Part shown: piece after piece, positions 45,961 through 55,863 of the stretch
Numbering within the stretch: position 1 is the first letter of the stretch
Layout: each line of letters starts with the position of its first letter
NCBI GenBank assembly: GCA_960531495.1
Contig: OY482846.1
Location: 38,695,091-38,759,090, forward strand
Direction: 5' to 3'
From: Zeus faber
Taxonomy: Eukaryota > Chordata > Actinopteri > Zeiformes > Zeidae
DNA: 64,000 bases
Program-made: the position numbers and the translations under genes
Notes under the pieces: model-generated
What the model saw: only the letters and a program-made list of their open reading frames with translations
Databases searched by the model: none
What the model was told of the DNA's origin: nothing

Positions 45961-46760
45961 ACATGTAATCTTTTTCTATATGTGGACAACTCAACTTTAT
46001 TGGTTTCCCACAAGGACAAGAACATCGTTGAGAGTCAGTTAAGTGAAGGATCGAAAAAGCCTGTCTCAAGCTGTCTAAAAAATAAATTGTCTTTGCATCT
46101 TGGGAAAACTAAATCTATATTATTTGGTTCAAAAATAAGGTTGAGTAGGTTCTTGAAGCTCAGGATTTCAGTGGGAGACAATGACTGCTGCCAAAACGTA
46201 ATAATCACTTGAGCTGTGAGTTGGACAGATCCCTGAGTGGAGAGATTATGGGACAAAGTTATTACCAAGGTAAACCAGAAAATCAAATTTCTGGCACGAA
46301 TGGCCCGATTTTTGGATAAGGAAACCTGGAAAATGCGAGCATGAGTTTTAATTCAGCCTCACTTTGACTACGGCTGTACTACATGGTAGAGTAGCACCCT
46401 CAAGGGGATCAAAACTAAACTAGACAGTTTCCAACAAAACTTGTCAGGGTGGTATTGAACCTTAGCCCTATGACCCATGTTGTTGCTTCCCAATTCAAGC
46501 AATTAAAATGGTTGACGGGGGAAAATAATGCAGTAATGCAGCTGAAATTGAGACTTACACATTAGATAGTGCAAGGTCACGGTCCACGGCTATTCAACGT
46601 GAGGCAGGGCAACATACATTGTACCAGATGGATTTAAGGCATGTTCTACCTTCCTGTACATGGCAGAGTTAAAGTGGAATAGACTTCCAGTAGAGATTAA
46701 AAAAAAAACAGTTCGTCCTCTCATAGCTTTAAACATGCATGTGGGGAATAGTTATTTGAC
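45961..46760 (+). pseudogene. Second LINE: RT palm and C-terminus, catalytic box mutated
   Basis: The open 76-codon part reads NLFLYVDNSTLLVSHKDKN. The box expected as Y-A-D-D is Y-V-D-N, so the second catalytic Asp is lost. NKLSLHLGKTKSILFGSK follows, then after stops KVNQKIKFLARMARFLDKETW and HFDYGCTTW, the usual post-RT region. Ends near 46760. Same copy as 43240-44940. Confidence 0.7.
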
Positions 46761-46828
46761 CAAATGAAAGAATGACTTATAAATGTATGTGGGTGTACTG
46801 TATATATGTAGGAATGTGTTTACTGTAA

Positions 46829-46829
<1 letters not shown>

Positions 46830-46880
<51 letters not shown>
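46830..46880. repeat. (TG)n microsatellite
   Basis: About 24 uninterrupted TG units. Confidence 0.95.
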
Positions 46881-46882
<2 letters not shown>

Positions 46883-46971
46883 TACATTATACATTTTCAA
46901 TGAATACATATTTGCCGCAGTGTATGACATGTCATATAAATATATTTTTGATATGTCTATGTGGCAGTTTA

Positions 46972-47270
46972 GCCTACCATACGCCACTTGGGTGGCGTTT
47001 CCAGGGACCTCCGGCACAGAGACACAGACAACAGGGTTTCAGACACGCAGTTTTTTGTAGAGAATGGGCTTGTTGGAGTAAGCCCCTGAGCAGATAGAGA
47101 TGTGTCATCACTAGGGCTCCTCTCCTGAGTGTTTGTGGGGATGGGGGTTTTACCTGTTGTTCGTTAGACCAACCAACAAGCAACAGGTATGCAGCCACTC
47201 TGATCCTGACCCCAATTACCTAGATCCAGGTCATGTGTGGCTGCTCAAACCACACTAGCCCCACACCACA
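46972..47270 (-). mobile_element. Hairpin-ended repeat, family H, complete-looking copy
   Basis: On the minus strand it begins TGTGGTGTGGGGC and ends GTATGGTAGGC. A hairpin with 7-bp arms (46981-46998, ACGCCAC/GTGGCGT, 4-base loop) sits 9 bases from the end. GTTTA flanks both sides (46967-46971, 47271-47275), a probable target duplication. No ORF. The ends are neither TG...CA nor TIRs. Confidence 0.6.
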
Positions 47271-47899
47271 GTTTAATCAATAAAATAAAATCTTCAGGGT
47301 AACATTTGGGCAAATTCAAAAATAGCAAATAATCAAACAGAAATTACATGTGATTTTGATTCGTTAATGTTATTAACACTAACACATTTACACTTATACA
47401 TATATAATATATTTGTTGAGTATATACAGTATGGATATCTATAAGTTAACCTTTGCTTTCAGTTGTTTTTGGTGGATTTTTCCAAAACCCCAAATTGTTG
47501 ACAATAGAAAAAAACCAAATCAGGGGTTATAATGTAAATGTGTGTGCTGAGTGGAAAACGGGCTAAAGCTTTAATTTGACGCGGTACTTTAAATATTGTA
47601 AGTCATTTTTTTGGCATAGTATCGTCATGAATGCATACTTAATCAACAGCTTCCACACTCCTCAGAATCTGAACAGCAGCCGTTTTGAATGCGGGTGCAT
47701 GACTAACGCGTTGTTCCACGTACAGCCCTATCGCACTGAGCATCCACAGCTCCCGCTTTTCAATAAAGATTTAGCATCCTGGAAGTGACGGACACACAGT
47801 CGATAGGAATTCGCACAACAGTAAATTGTTTACCTTAGGGTTGTCGGGTTCACATTTATCTCGCAGTCAGGTTGCGGTGAAATTTATCTTGTCAGCACA
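47271..47899. other. Unassigned sequence
   Basis: Nothing recognised. Confidence 0.3.
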
Positions 47900-48322
47900 T
47901 CGTGAATTAGTGGTGGGCATTATGATTCCTTTCAGGGACACAAATCTTTTGATTCAGTTCACATAAAAGGCTAGTTCACTGATTTGTTCACTGATTCACG
48001 AAAGATTTCCGGTGATTCTCACATTTGGAACGACCAATTCTTGCAGTGGATTTGTTCAGTGAGTCCTCCCAGCAGCCGAAGTCCGTGCAAGAAGTCCACT
48101 GGCGTATAACTATGTTAAACAGGTTTGACACTCCACGACGTTGCCCCCTCACCGCCATATCAATTATGGTCTGGGTATAGGCTACATATTATTTATAAAA
48201 TACAGTTGGCCATTGTTATATTTAATTAGTTTGTGCCTGACTATGATGTACTACAGCGCATGAGAATTTTAACTACAGTGATCAGATGTCCCGGTTTTTC
48301 CGTGGTTGCCCAGTTTCTAGTA

Positions 48323-48560
48323 GAGGTCCTCCTCACTTAACGACCGAGTTCCATTCCTAGGACCAGGTCGTTAAGTAAATTAGTCGACATGCGAAGACCC
48401 GTGTTATTTCACGGTAAGGGGGCGTGGTCATTGCGATCGCTAGTGTAGTGGACGCTGACAGACTGCGGTAATGTACACAGCGCACAATACAGACTGCTCG
48501 GAGAGCTCGTCGTAAGTCTGAATGGTCGTTAAACAGGTAGGTCGTAGTGAGGAGTACCTG
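48323..48560. mobile_element. pogo-like MITE, copy 1
   Basis: Left end GAGGTCCTCCTCACTTAACG, right end complement CAGGTACTCCTCACTACGAC; TA on both outer sides (48321-48322, 48561-48562). Same family as 51319-51810, in the opposite internal orientation (ACCGTGTTATTTCACGG block). Confidence 0.7.
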
Positions 48561-49429
48561 TATTACACTTATTTGTGTGGTGTGAAATGCATCACAATTT
48601 ACTAAACGTACAAAACGTCAACCATTATGGACTAAAGTTAGGCAGTTACGGCCATAGTTTCGTTTAAAATATTGTGACTGACCTTCAGAATGACTTGGAC
48701 ATATTGGACATTGCATTCATGGAATTTCTTGTATACAAATGTCATGGCATTATGTATGAAGCCTTTCCATGAAGCATTATGAAGAGAGGTCATAAATAAT
48801 ATAATAAATTATAAATAATATAAATAAATTATAAATAATATTATTATAAATAATTAATATAATTATAATATATAATTATAAATTATTATGAATATAAATA
48901 AATTGTTCTGAATAGCTGAGTCTTTGTTGTCTTATATTTTCTGCTATTTTCTGGCGTCTGTAACAATGACAAAATCCACTTCAGTTATTACTTTTCATAA
49001 CAATAATACTAAATATATTTAATTTTAAAGATATATAAATACATTATTTATAATAACTACTTTATTGTACTTCTGTTAATAATGTACAATTTGAAAATTC
49101 TGCTCTTTATTGTAATGCAGACAACATTTATGTAACTTCAACAATAATTTAGAATTGTAATTTTTATGGAATAATTTGTTAATAATACATGCACTTTCTG
49201 TCATGAAAGTTTATTAAGTTTAGCTGTTCGGAAATGTTTCATGTTACAAATACATGACGTGTATTACATCCAAAGTCTTTTATTTTTTATTTTCAACTAT
49301 ATCTTATCATTCTTATCTTACCTTCAATGCATTGAAGTATTTGCAGCGTAAGTGATGGGAGAAGATGTTGTGTCTGTTATACAAACATTTTGACGTATTC
49401 AGGTTGATTCACAATAATATTTAAAATAA

Positions 49430-49615
49430 CGCTCAAAATTTGGCTCAAAATATTCGCTCCATAGGTGGATCAATTTGGATGAAACTTCAAGCAGGAGGTC
49501 TCTGCGACAGTGCAGTTCACACAAGACATTAACAATGTGTTTGACCGGAGGTTGGTTTTCCAGATAGTTTTTCGGCCTCAAAATTCCGAGAACTGAAAAC
49601 TGAAACATACAGCGT
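49430..49615 (+). repeat. Orphan unit resembling the LINE 5' tandem monomer
   Basis: ATCAATTTGGATGAAACTTCAA, AGGTCTCTGCGACAGT, CACAAGACATTAAC and GAGGTTGGTTTTCCAGA match unit 2 upstream of the intact LINE (36598-36705). It stands alone inside a hAT-like element. Confidence 0.55.
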
Positions 49616-49869
49616 CCTGACTAAAATGGCTGAAGAGGGAATCAATGAACGAATTGAAGGAACGAAAATAACTGTGGGAAACAGTTCTAATCTATTTCTG
49701 CCAGTTCTTTTGGTTTGTTTACCGATTAGTTCGTGAACAACTTCTAGAAGTAGCTTCTCATTGAAGGAATCATTTTGGGGGAGGATGAAGTTTATTTAGT
49801 TCACTTCAAAGATTTGGTCAAAAAGAACAAATCTTTCGCAAACGACCCAACACTATTGTGAATTTTTAT

Positions 49870-50375
49870 CATCGTAACGTAACATTTATCTGCATTCTCT
49901 GCAGGTAGGGGGGGGAATCCATTTTGCTTATCGTATGTTTTGATAACAACAGAAAATAATTAAATGAACGAACGAAGGGAACAAACAAACAAATAACAAA
50001 TCGAATTGATGTTTGACAAAAAAAACATTGAATTGACGATCCTTTATTATCGCATTACATACCGTTTATCTGCATTCTCTGCAAGTATTTGTACTTAATC
50101 CGTTTGGAACGAATGAGTGAGCGAATGATTGTTCAAGTAAATAAGTGGATATGACGTCTCAATATTGTCGCATAACATAAAACAAAGTTTATCTGCATTC
50201 TGTGATAACAATTTATACATTTTCTTCAACAAGACATTTTTTAAATTATTGACTGAACGAAGGACGGCATGGAATTGACATCCGAGGAAATAAGTAATAA
50301 TGATGAAAACAAAAATATTTTAGTGGATTTGACGTCTAAGAAAAATAAATAAATAAGTGAAATTGACGTCTGAGA
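49870..50375 (+). repeat. Degenerate tandem array with repeated TGACGTC motifs
   Basis: TTTATCTGCATTCTCTGC recurs at 49885, 50067 and (TTTATCTGCATTCTGTG) 50188, each after a TCGCATAACATA-like run. ATTGACG or TGACGTC(T) follows in each unit (TGACGTC at 50152, 50330 and 50364). Units are 120-180 bp. Confidence 0.5.
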
Positions 50376-51318
50376 AAAAAAAAGCATTTTGTCCAGCACT
50401 CATTTAAAATGCATATGCGTGCATTTTAAACAGTCAAGTGCTGACCACCATTACAGATTGCATTTTTTCCTTGGCTGTCAACTAATCCTTCACCCGGACT
50501 TGGATCGGATATTGTGGCCGGTGTATGTGTGTGAATGTGTGTGTGTGTGTATGTCTGTGTATGTGTGTGTAAGTGATTTTTCCCAGATATACTTACCTGA
50601 GGCTATGCAGTGTTTGCAAAAACCACCCCCTCAACCCCCGCTTTTTTGAGCCCCAAAAACATTTGACGGATCGCTCCCGCGGAACCCCGTGGCCTCCAAA
50701 TAAGCTATAATGTAATTCCGCTTCTTTTGTGATTTCCCACCGTGACCCTGCGGAAAGGAACAATCAGCAACTTTCAGCAAAAACACAGTGCCAAGGTTCA
50801 AATATCCCGGAGGTGGGAATAAAACAAACAACACAACCAGTGGAAAAACGTCACCCCAAAATAGACGGCGAGGGTAAGAGTCAAAAGTCTGCCCTTCCGG
50901 GAAAAAAAAAACTGCTGACGTTTACCTCGACGTATAGGCTGCTTAGGGCCAAGGAAAACGAGCCCATGTCACCTCCTGCTGCTTATACGCAACCCTGACA
51001 TCACAGCTAGCAAACTTATTCCATTTATTTATGCATGAATTAATTTATTTGGTCATATTTTGGAAAGATCTCCTCAAAGGCTAATCCCCTTCGTCCGGAC
51101 ACTGGGACAAAGGGGATTAGTCGTTTTTTGACCTCCTTTTGTCCCAGTGCACTGCGACATCATTATTTAAGCTGTGAACTGAAATATATGACCGCTCTCA
51201 ATCCTGGTCATGATATTAACATTTCTTGGAAGAGAAACCGGGATTTGACTTTGCATTTGGACAATTGCATACCAATCGCATCAGGGTAAAAAAAATGGGC
51301 CTTATATGTATTTATATA
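50376..51318. other. Unassigned; includes a TG-rich run at 50.53-50.57 kb
   Basis: Around 51.07-51.15 kb AAGGGGATTAG occurs on both sides of CTAATCCCCTT, a small inverted repeat with a ~40-base separation. No genes seen. Confidence 0.35.
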
Positions 51319-51810
51319 CAGGTACTCCTCACATAATGACCTACCTGTTTAACAACCATTCAGACTTACAACCAGCTCTCTGACCAGTCTGTATTGTGCA
51401 CTGTGTACAATACCGCAGTGTGCACTCTGCGTGCACGCTGCATGCGCGACGTCTCAGTGTTTAGCATCTCATTGCGCATCACCCTTTATATACTATATAT
51501 ACTATATACACTTTATACACTATATCTACTATACAGTATATACTATATACACTATATACACTATATATACTATAAGAACCAAGTATATTATATACACTAT
51601 ATATAATTTATGCACAATATAAAATGTATACATCTCATCACTGTTCTCAGTGTCAGTGTCGTTCCCTCAGTTTGTCAGTATTCACTACACTCGCGTTCTC
51701 AATGGCCACGCCCCCTTTACCGTGAAATAACACGGTCCTCGATTATCAACCAATTCACTTAACAACCTGGTCCTAGCAACCGAGTTCGGTCATTAAGTGA
51801 GGAGTACCTG
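51319..51810. mobile_element. pogo-like MITE, copy 2, with (TATAC)n expansion
   Basis: Left end CAGGTACTCCTCACATAATG, right end complement CAGGTACTCCTCACTTAATG, TA flanks. The body shares TAAC..CC.TTCAGACTTA, GTCTGTATTGTGCAC and CCGTGAAATAACACGG with copy 1. A (TATAC)n tract at 51485-51610 enlarges it. Confidence 0.8.
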
Positions 51811-51837
51811 TATATACAGTATATATGTATACTTTAG

Positions 51838-51925
51838 GTTCAAGATTCAAGATTCAAGATTTTTATTTGTCACATACATATACATACTTTCATACATATA
51901 TGCAGTGAAATGCAATGAAGGTATA
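51838..51925 (-). mobile_element. Orphan 3' tail of the L2-type LINE
   Basis: The plus strand shows TTCAAGATTCAAGATTCAAG, TTATTTGTCACATACATATA and TATATGCAGTGAAATGCAATG, the complement of the last 90 bases of the intact LINE, including three tail repeats. Confidence 0.8.
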
Positions 51926-51929
51926 GGTT

Positions 51930-52259
51930 ACTATATTAGGTTACTATATAGGTTACTATATACACTGTACTTTACTATACTTCTCCAATTACTGAAGTTA
52001 TCGCTGTAAAGTTATTGCTAAAGTCTGGAAGTGGTGGCTGACCTCCAGTAAGAAGCTACTTTGCAAAGGTTCATTTTAAACGAAGGATGTGTCAGACATG
52101 TTTCTTTACTTCTGCCACTTTTTCTTTTTCTGTAGAAAAAAACCCATTTACAATTGTAATCAGACCTCATTTTGTTTGCTTCATTTCCGTGCAGTAGAAG
52201 CTTATGCATCAATCTGGCCGCCATATTGGTACCGGGCGGCCGCCTCTCCTAAGGCATGT
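51930..52259. other. Unassigned sequence
   Basis: TTACTATATAGG repeats at 51.93-51.97 kb; nothing else recognised. Confidence 0.3.
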
Positions 52260-52483
52260 ATGTAACGCATGACCCCCAGACCACCGGTTTTATAGTGTGC
52301 CCCCCCCCCCACTTCTCAAACCAAGTATGTCCTTGTGTGCTATGTATTATGTACTATACTACCTGTATTCACTTACTTTGCAGCATCTTTGCGATACATT
52401 TATTTTTATTTTATTTTCGTCCTAATTCGTATCCCCTTCTCGACGGGCTGTAACAGCTGAATTTCCCAAGGTGAATTAATAAG
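52260..52483 (+). mobile_element. Probable LINE 3' end of another subfamily
   Basis: CTGTAACAGCTGAATTTCCC followed by AATTAATAAGG and CTTATCTTATC resembles common fish LINE 3' ends with a TATC-type tail. No coding part is seen. Confidence 0.4.
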
Positions 52484-52522
52484 GTCTTATCTTATCGTCT
52501 TTTGAAGACGACAAGATAAGAC
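52484..52522. repeat. Near-perfect palindrome, 18-bp arms
   Basis: GTCTTATCTTATCGTCTT and AAGACGACAAGATAAGAC are complementary at 17 of 18 positions around TTG. It lies at the end of the LINE-like tail and may reflect a tail copied in inverted form. Confidence 0.8.
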
Positions 52523-52999
52523 GATTCCTTTTTTTTTCATGACTAAACAAATGCATTCACATTTCAGTGTTTGTGTGTACAGTGTGTGTGTGTGTGTATG
52601 TGTGTGTGTGTGTATGGCATGGATCGTCTCGTGTTAGTGTTTGACCAGTGCTAGAGTCAATCCGCCGGCGACGGGGCTTCTGTGGCCCTGGCGTTTAAGG
52701 GCATGTCGGCTCCAAATCGGCTGGTTGTTGTGGGCGCGCCAAAAAACTCAAATCTCTCTCCCGTTCCATATTTAATATACATTATATAGACAGGTGGTGA
52801 CGTGTGTACATTACTTGGCAAATTGAATTACCGCTCAAAAAGAAAGCAGAAATCTTGCCATCCGTTTATTCAAATAAAGAACTGTTGGAGAAACGTAAAA
52901 TGGCGTGTTTCCTATTTTATTGATAGTTGAAAGGACTTTTTTCATTTTGAAAAATAGGAACAATGCACAGGTTTGAGCGTTTCGCCATTGAGAAACGTA
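52523..52999. other. Unassigned; (TG)n at 52.58-52.62 kb
   Basis: No gene motif. Confidence 0.3.
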
Positions 53000-53460
53000 T
53001 CTCACCTCCTATTGGCTCTCGCCCTGCGGCGCTCATTTGCCTGACGTTGAAACTGGCTCAACTTTCCTTGTCGCCGTGAAGCCGTCCAGGTCAACCCCAA
53101 ACGCATCGGCGGAAATAACAACAACTCACAGGACAAAACATAACAAACCCGGGCAAACTAAAAGGGGTGATGCACTACAGTCTGGACACTCTGCATCGCC
53201 TCAATCCTCTCGTTGGCGTTAACCTTAGCCTTAGCAATTAGCTGCCGCGACGCCGCACCTGAAGCTGTCGGCGCCCGCGGCTGAACCGCCGGCGCTAATG
53301 ATGTGACACAACACAGGTGAGAGCGCAGGCGCTCCTCGTTAGCGCTGCGTCGGGAAGAATGAGTTAACGGAGAAAGACGAGTGAAAAAAATGGGAGGGAG
53401 AAAAAGTGAGCGGGCACAGTGTGCGCTGAAGCTGGGGAACATTTTATTTCTCTCTAACTT
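53000..53460 (+). promoter_or_regulatory. CpG-rich patch with splice-donor-like site (candidate host-gene 5' exon)
   Basis: CpG is frequent here (GCCGCGACGCCGC, GTCGGCGCCCGCGG, GCTGCGTCGGG), unlike the surrounding DNA. ACACAG|GTGAGA at 53311-53322 is a strong donor consensus on the plus strand. No long ORF is present: the 61-codon frame at 53037 and the 94-codon minus frame at 53442-53158 have no domain. It could be a noncoding first exon and promoter, or a GC-rich repeat. Confidence 0.35.
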
Positions 53461-53969
53461 TATTTTTCTGCCTTTTTTTTTTTGAATCTATAGCTTTGAG
53501 TGGGCAGTCTTTCAAAGGGGAGAGAGGGAGGCGCGCGCGCGAGAGAGAGAGAGACATAAAATGAGAATAATGGACGGCACAGGAGATGGACAGATGAAGT
53601 GCGAGTGGGAGTGTAATGGGGAGAGAGTTCTTTCCTTTATTTTATTTTTTTTCCACCGAGGTGCGACAGTGTATTTTTCTCGACCGCAGAACTCTTCAGA
53701 ATGTATTTATTTTTCAGGCACCTTGAACCCAAATCAATAGCCATCGCTCTTACGTTCTGTTTTGGTGTTGTTTGTTTGTTTGCTTGTCTGTTTGGTTTTT
53801 CTTGCCCTGATTGCATATGCTAACGCCCACGTCAGAAAAAAAAATCTTGTGGATAAATATTGTTTTCATTTGTTTTTAATCGTTTGTTTTCATTTTACAA
53901 TGCTCAACTGATGGATCAATCTTTTTGGCAATTTCGCTCATTTCTTGAAAAATGTTTATTTGATATTTG
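53461..53969. other. Unassigned; GA-rich run near 53.53 kb
   Basis: GCGCGCGCGAGAGAGAGAGA simple repeat and T-rich stretches; no gene motif. Confidence 0.35.
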
Positions 53970-54410
53970 AGTTGCACGGTGGCGTTTTGGAGCAGTGGAC
54001 AGAGCGCCAGTCTATCGTAACATTTCAAACTTAATGTGACGATGAAACGGAATACTATCAAGAGCCACCGGAGGAGACCGACGATACGTCCGTTGTTGTT
54101 ACAACGGAAGAAGTTGATGGCGTAATGAAGTCTGTTGAGGTTGGTGACAGATTCTCAGATTTCAGGTTTTCTGAGACTCTATATTATTAGATTATATTAT
54201 TGTTAGACTCTACATTTTTGTTGTGTTTACCGTACTTTTCAACTCCAAAATAATTCGCCTTTTATAAAACATGCACAGTCTTACTGTTAAATAAAAGCCT
54301 TTCTGCAAAACAAAATGAGTTGCGTTGTTGAGCTGTTCGTGATTGGCCCATTCAGCATTTGTTAAGTAAAAATCTCGAAAGCTGCCAAATGACCCTCAGG
54401 TGGGTCACAT
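53970..54410 (+). mobile_element. TIR DNA transposon, family A, copy 4 (right half), preceded by a SINE-like head
   Basis: 53970-54015 (TTGCACGGTGGCG...GACAGAGCGCCAGT) resembles a tRNA-type SINE start. From about 54015 the sequence matches 14825-14960 and 15640-15760 of family A: EPPEETDDTSVVVTTEEVD in one frame, then TTTTATAAAACATG. It ends at 54390-54405 with GGTGGGTCACATAT, the complement of the family terminus. Confidence 0.6.
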
Positions 54411-55111
54411 ATTCAAAAAATACACAAACTCACCCTCACGCATGAAGGTTTCGCTTGGGATAATGTCATATTTGTGGAGCCGAAATCTATTAAGCAGGGG
54501 GAGGCGTCAAATATGACACAAATATCAATTATTTCCGCCTTAAGATATGGAGGTTATGGAGATTTTTCAAGAGTGCTGTCATTCCGCTTCTGTTTGATCC
54601 GCCGTCGTCCACTCTATTCAATTACTGCTTTGAAGGCGGCAAAGAAAAGCGATTTGATAAGGAAAAATATAAAGACATCCGACCCAAAAAAACATCAAGA
54701 AGCCCCTTCACATGCGTGTGTTGTCCATCTTACATGCATGTGAACACGCGTGTGTGCTTGATGTGTGTGTGTGTGTGTGTGGTACCTTTTTCCGCCTATC
54801 TAAAGGATTTGCTTCTTCTGGGGGTTTTGGATTTCCACACAGTGGCCAATTAACAAGGGATGCACTTGTTATCATTCCGATTTCCCGTATCACAAGGGCC
54901 CCGTCGCCTCCTGTCTTGCCCGATTGAACCAAGGACCCCCCCCCCCCCCGCCAACCCCCACCACCATCCCTCCCCCGCAAAACCATTTTGCTTGTCAATA
55001 TTGGTCAGGCAACGGGGAACGCTCCCCCACATCACCTGATCAGAACGTCATTAAACATACACTCAGGTGTACTTAATGTCCAATCACTGGTAGATTTCCC
55101 AAGATGCCTTG
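54411..55111. other. Unassigned; C-rich homopolymer at 54.94 kb
   Basis: Open frames at 54474-54743 and 54998-54708 show no motif. Confidence 0.3.
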
Positions 55112-55112
55112 G

Positions 55113-55163
<51 letters not shown>

Positions 55164-55165
55164 TA
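55112..55165. repeat. (CA)n microsatellite
   Basis: ACAC run with one AAAC break. Confidence 0.95.
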
Positions 55166-55360
55166 AGCGCACACACACATACACCTACGCACACATGCAT
55201 AGACATATGTACAGGGCAGGAATCACATACTCACACATACACATGAGCAGGCGGCATGTTTGTAAGTAGCCTCCTGGGAATCCCCCTCCTGCCCCTGCCC
55301 GGTTTTATGAGTTCTGAGGTAATTACTTTTTTGTCATTTGCACTGGCCAAAGACGCCCAC

Positions 55361-55400
55361 ACCCACCACCACCACCACCACCACCACCGCCACCGCCGCT
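55361..55400. repeat. (CCA/CCG)n trinucleotide repeat
   Basis: CACCACCACC then CCGCCACCGCCG, giving a poly-His or poly-Trp frame that explains the open frames here. Confidence 0.9.
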
Positions 55401-55782
55401 CAGCCCCTGTTTGCAATCGTGTGACAGTAAGTGTGAAGCAAATTGGTTGGGGACCTATTATGAAAAACCTTCTTTTTCAGTCCTTGTGCACATACATTTG
55501 GGTCTCTGGTGGGCCCACTAACTAACACAAACTATAAAAAAAGAAAAAGGAAATGGAGCATCAGGAAACGGATGGTTTAGAGGCATGTAAGAATGGCTAC
55601 AATACATAATCTGAGTGGTATTTTCAGTGAAAACACATGAAACATGTTGTCAGAGACCTGTATTAACTTGTTGAAATGGAGCGTAATAGGTCACCTTTAA
55701 GAGCAATGACATTCAGGGGAGACGTGGCTTTGCATAACGATTCCAGATGTGCCCTGACGTGCAATCACATGCTCAAATATAT

Positions 55783-55797
55783 ATCTATATATCTATC

Positions 55798-55863
<66 letters not shown>
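55783..55863. repeat. (TA)n microsatellite
   Basis: About 60 bases of uninterrupted TA preceded by ATCT repeats. Confidence 0.95.

Larger units (their letters stand above)
47908..49855. mobile_element. hAT-like nonautonomous element with 8-bp target duplication
   Basis: Left end TAGTGGTGGGC, right end complement TAGTGTTGGGT (9 of 11 match). Flanks are TCGTGAAT (47900-47907) and TTGTGAAT (49856-49863), 7 of 8 identical, the size expected for hAT. Subterminal AGTTCAC, GATTTGTTC and ACAAATCTTT motifs recur near both ends. The interior is AT-rich and non-coding; it holds a nested MITE (48323-48560) and the LINE 5'-like unit (49430-49615). Confidence 0.65.

Noticed and set aside
46972..47270. Helitron
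   Set aside because: A 3' hairpin is present, but the expected TC start and CTRR end are absent and a flanking duplication is seen.
49960..50375. CRISPR-like array
   Set aside because: Units are irregular in length and diverged, with no constant short repeat and spacer pattern; the genome is eukaryotic.
55231..55416. Tryptophan-rich and histidine-rich open frames
   Set aside because: Produced by the CCA trinucleotide repeat.
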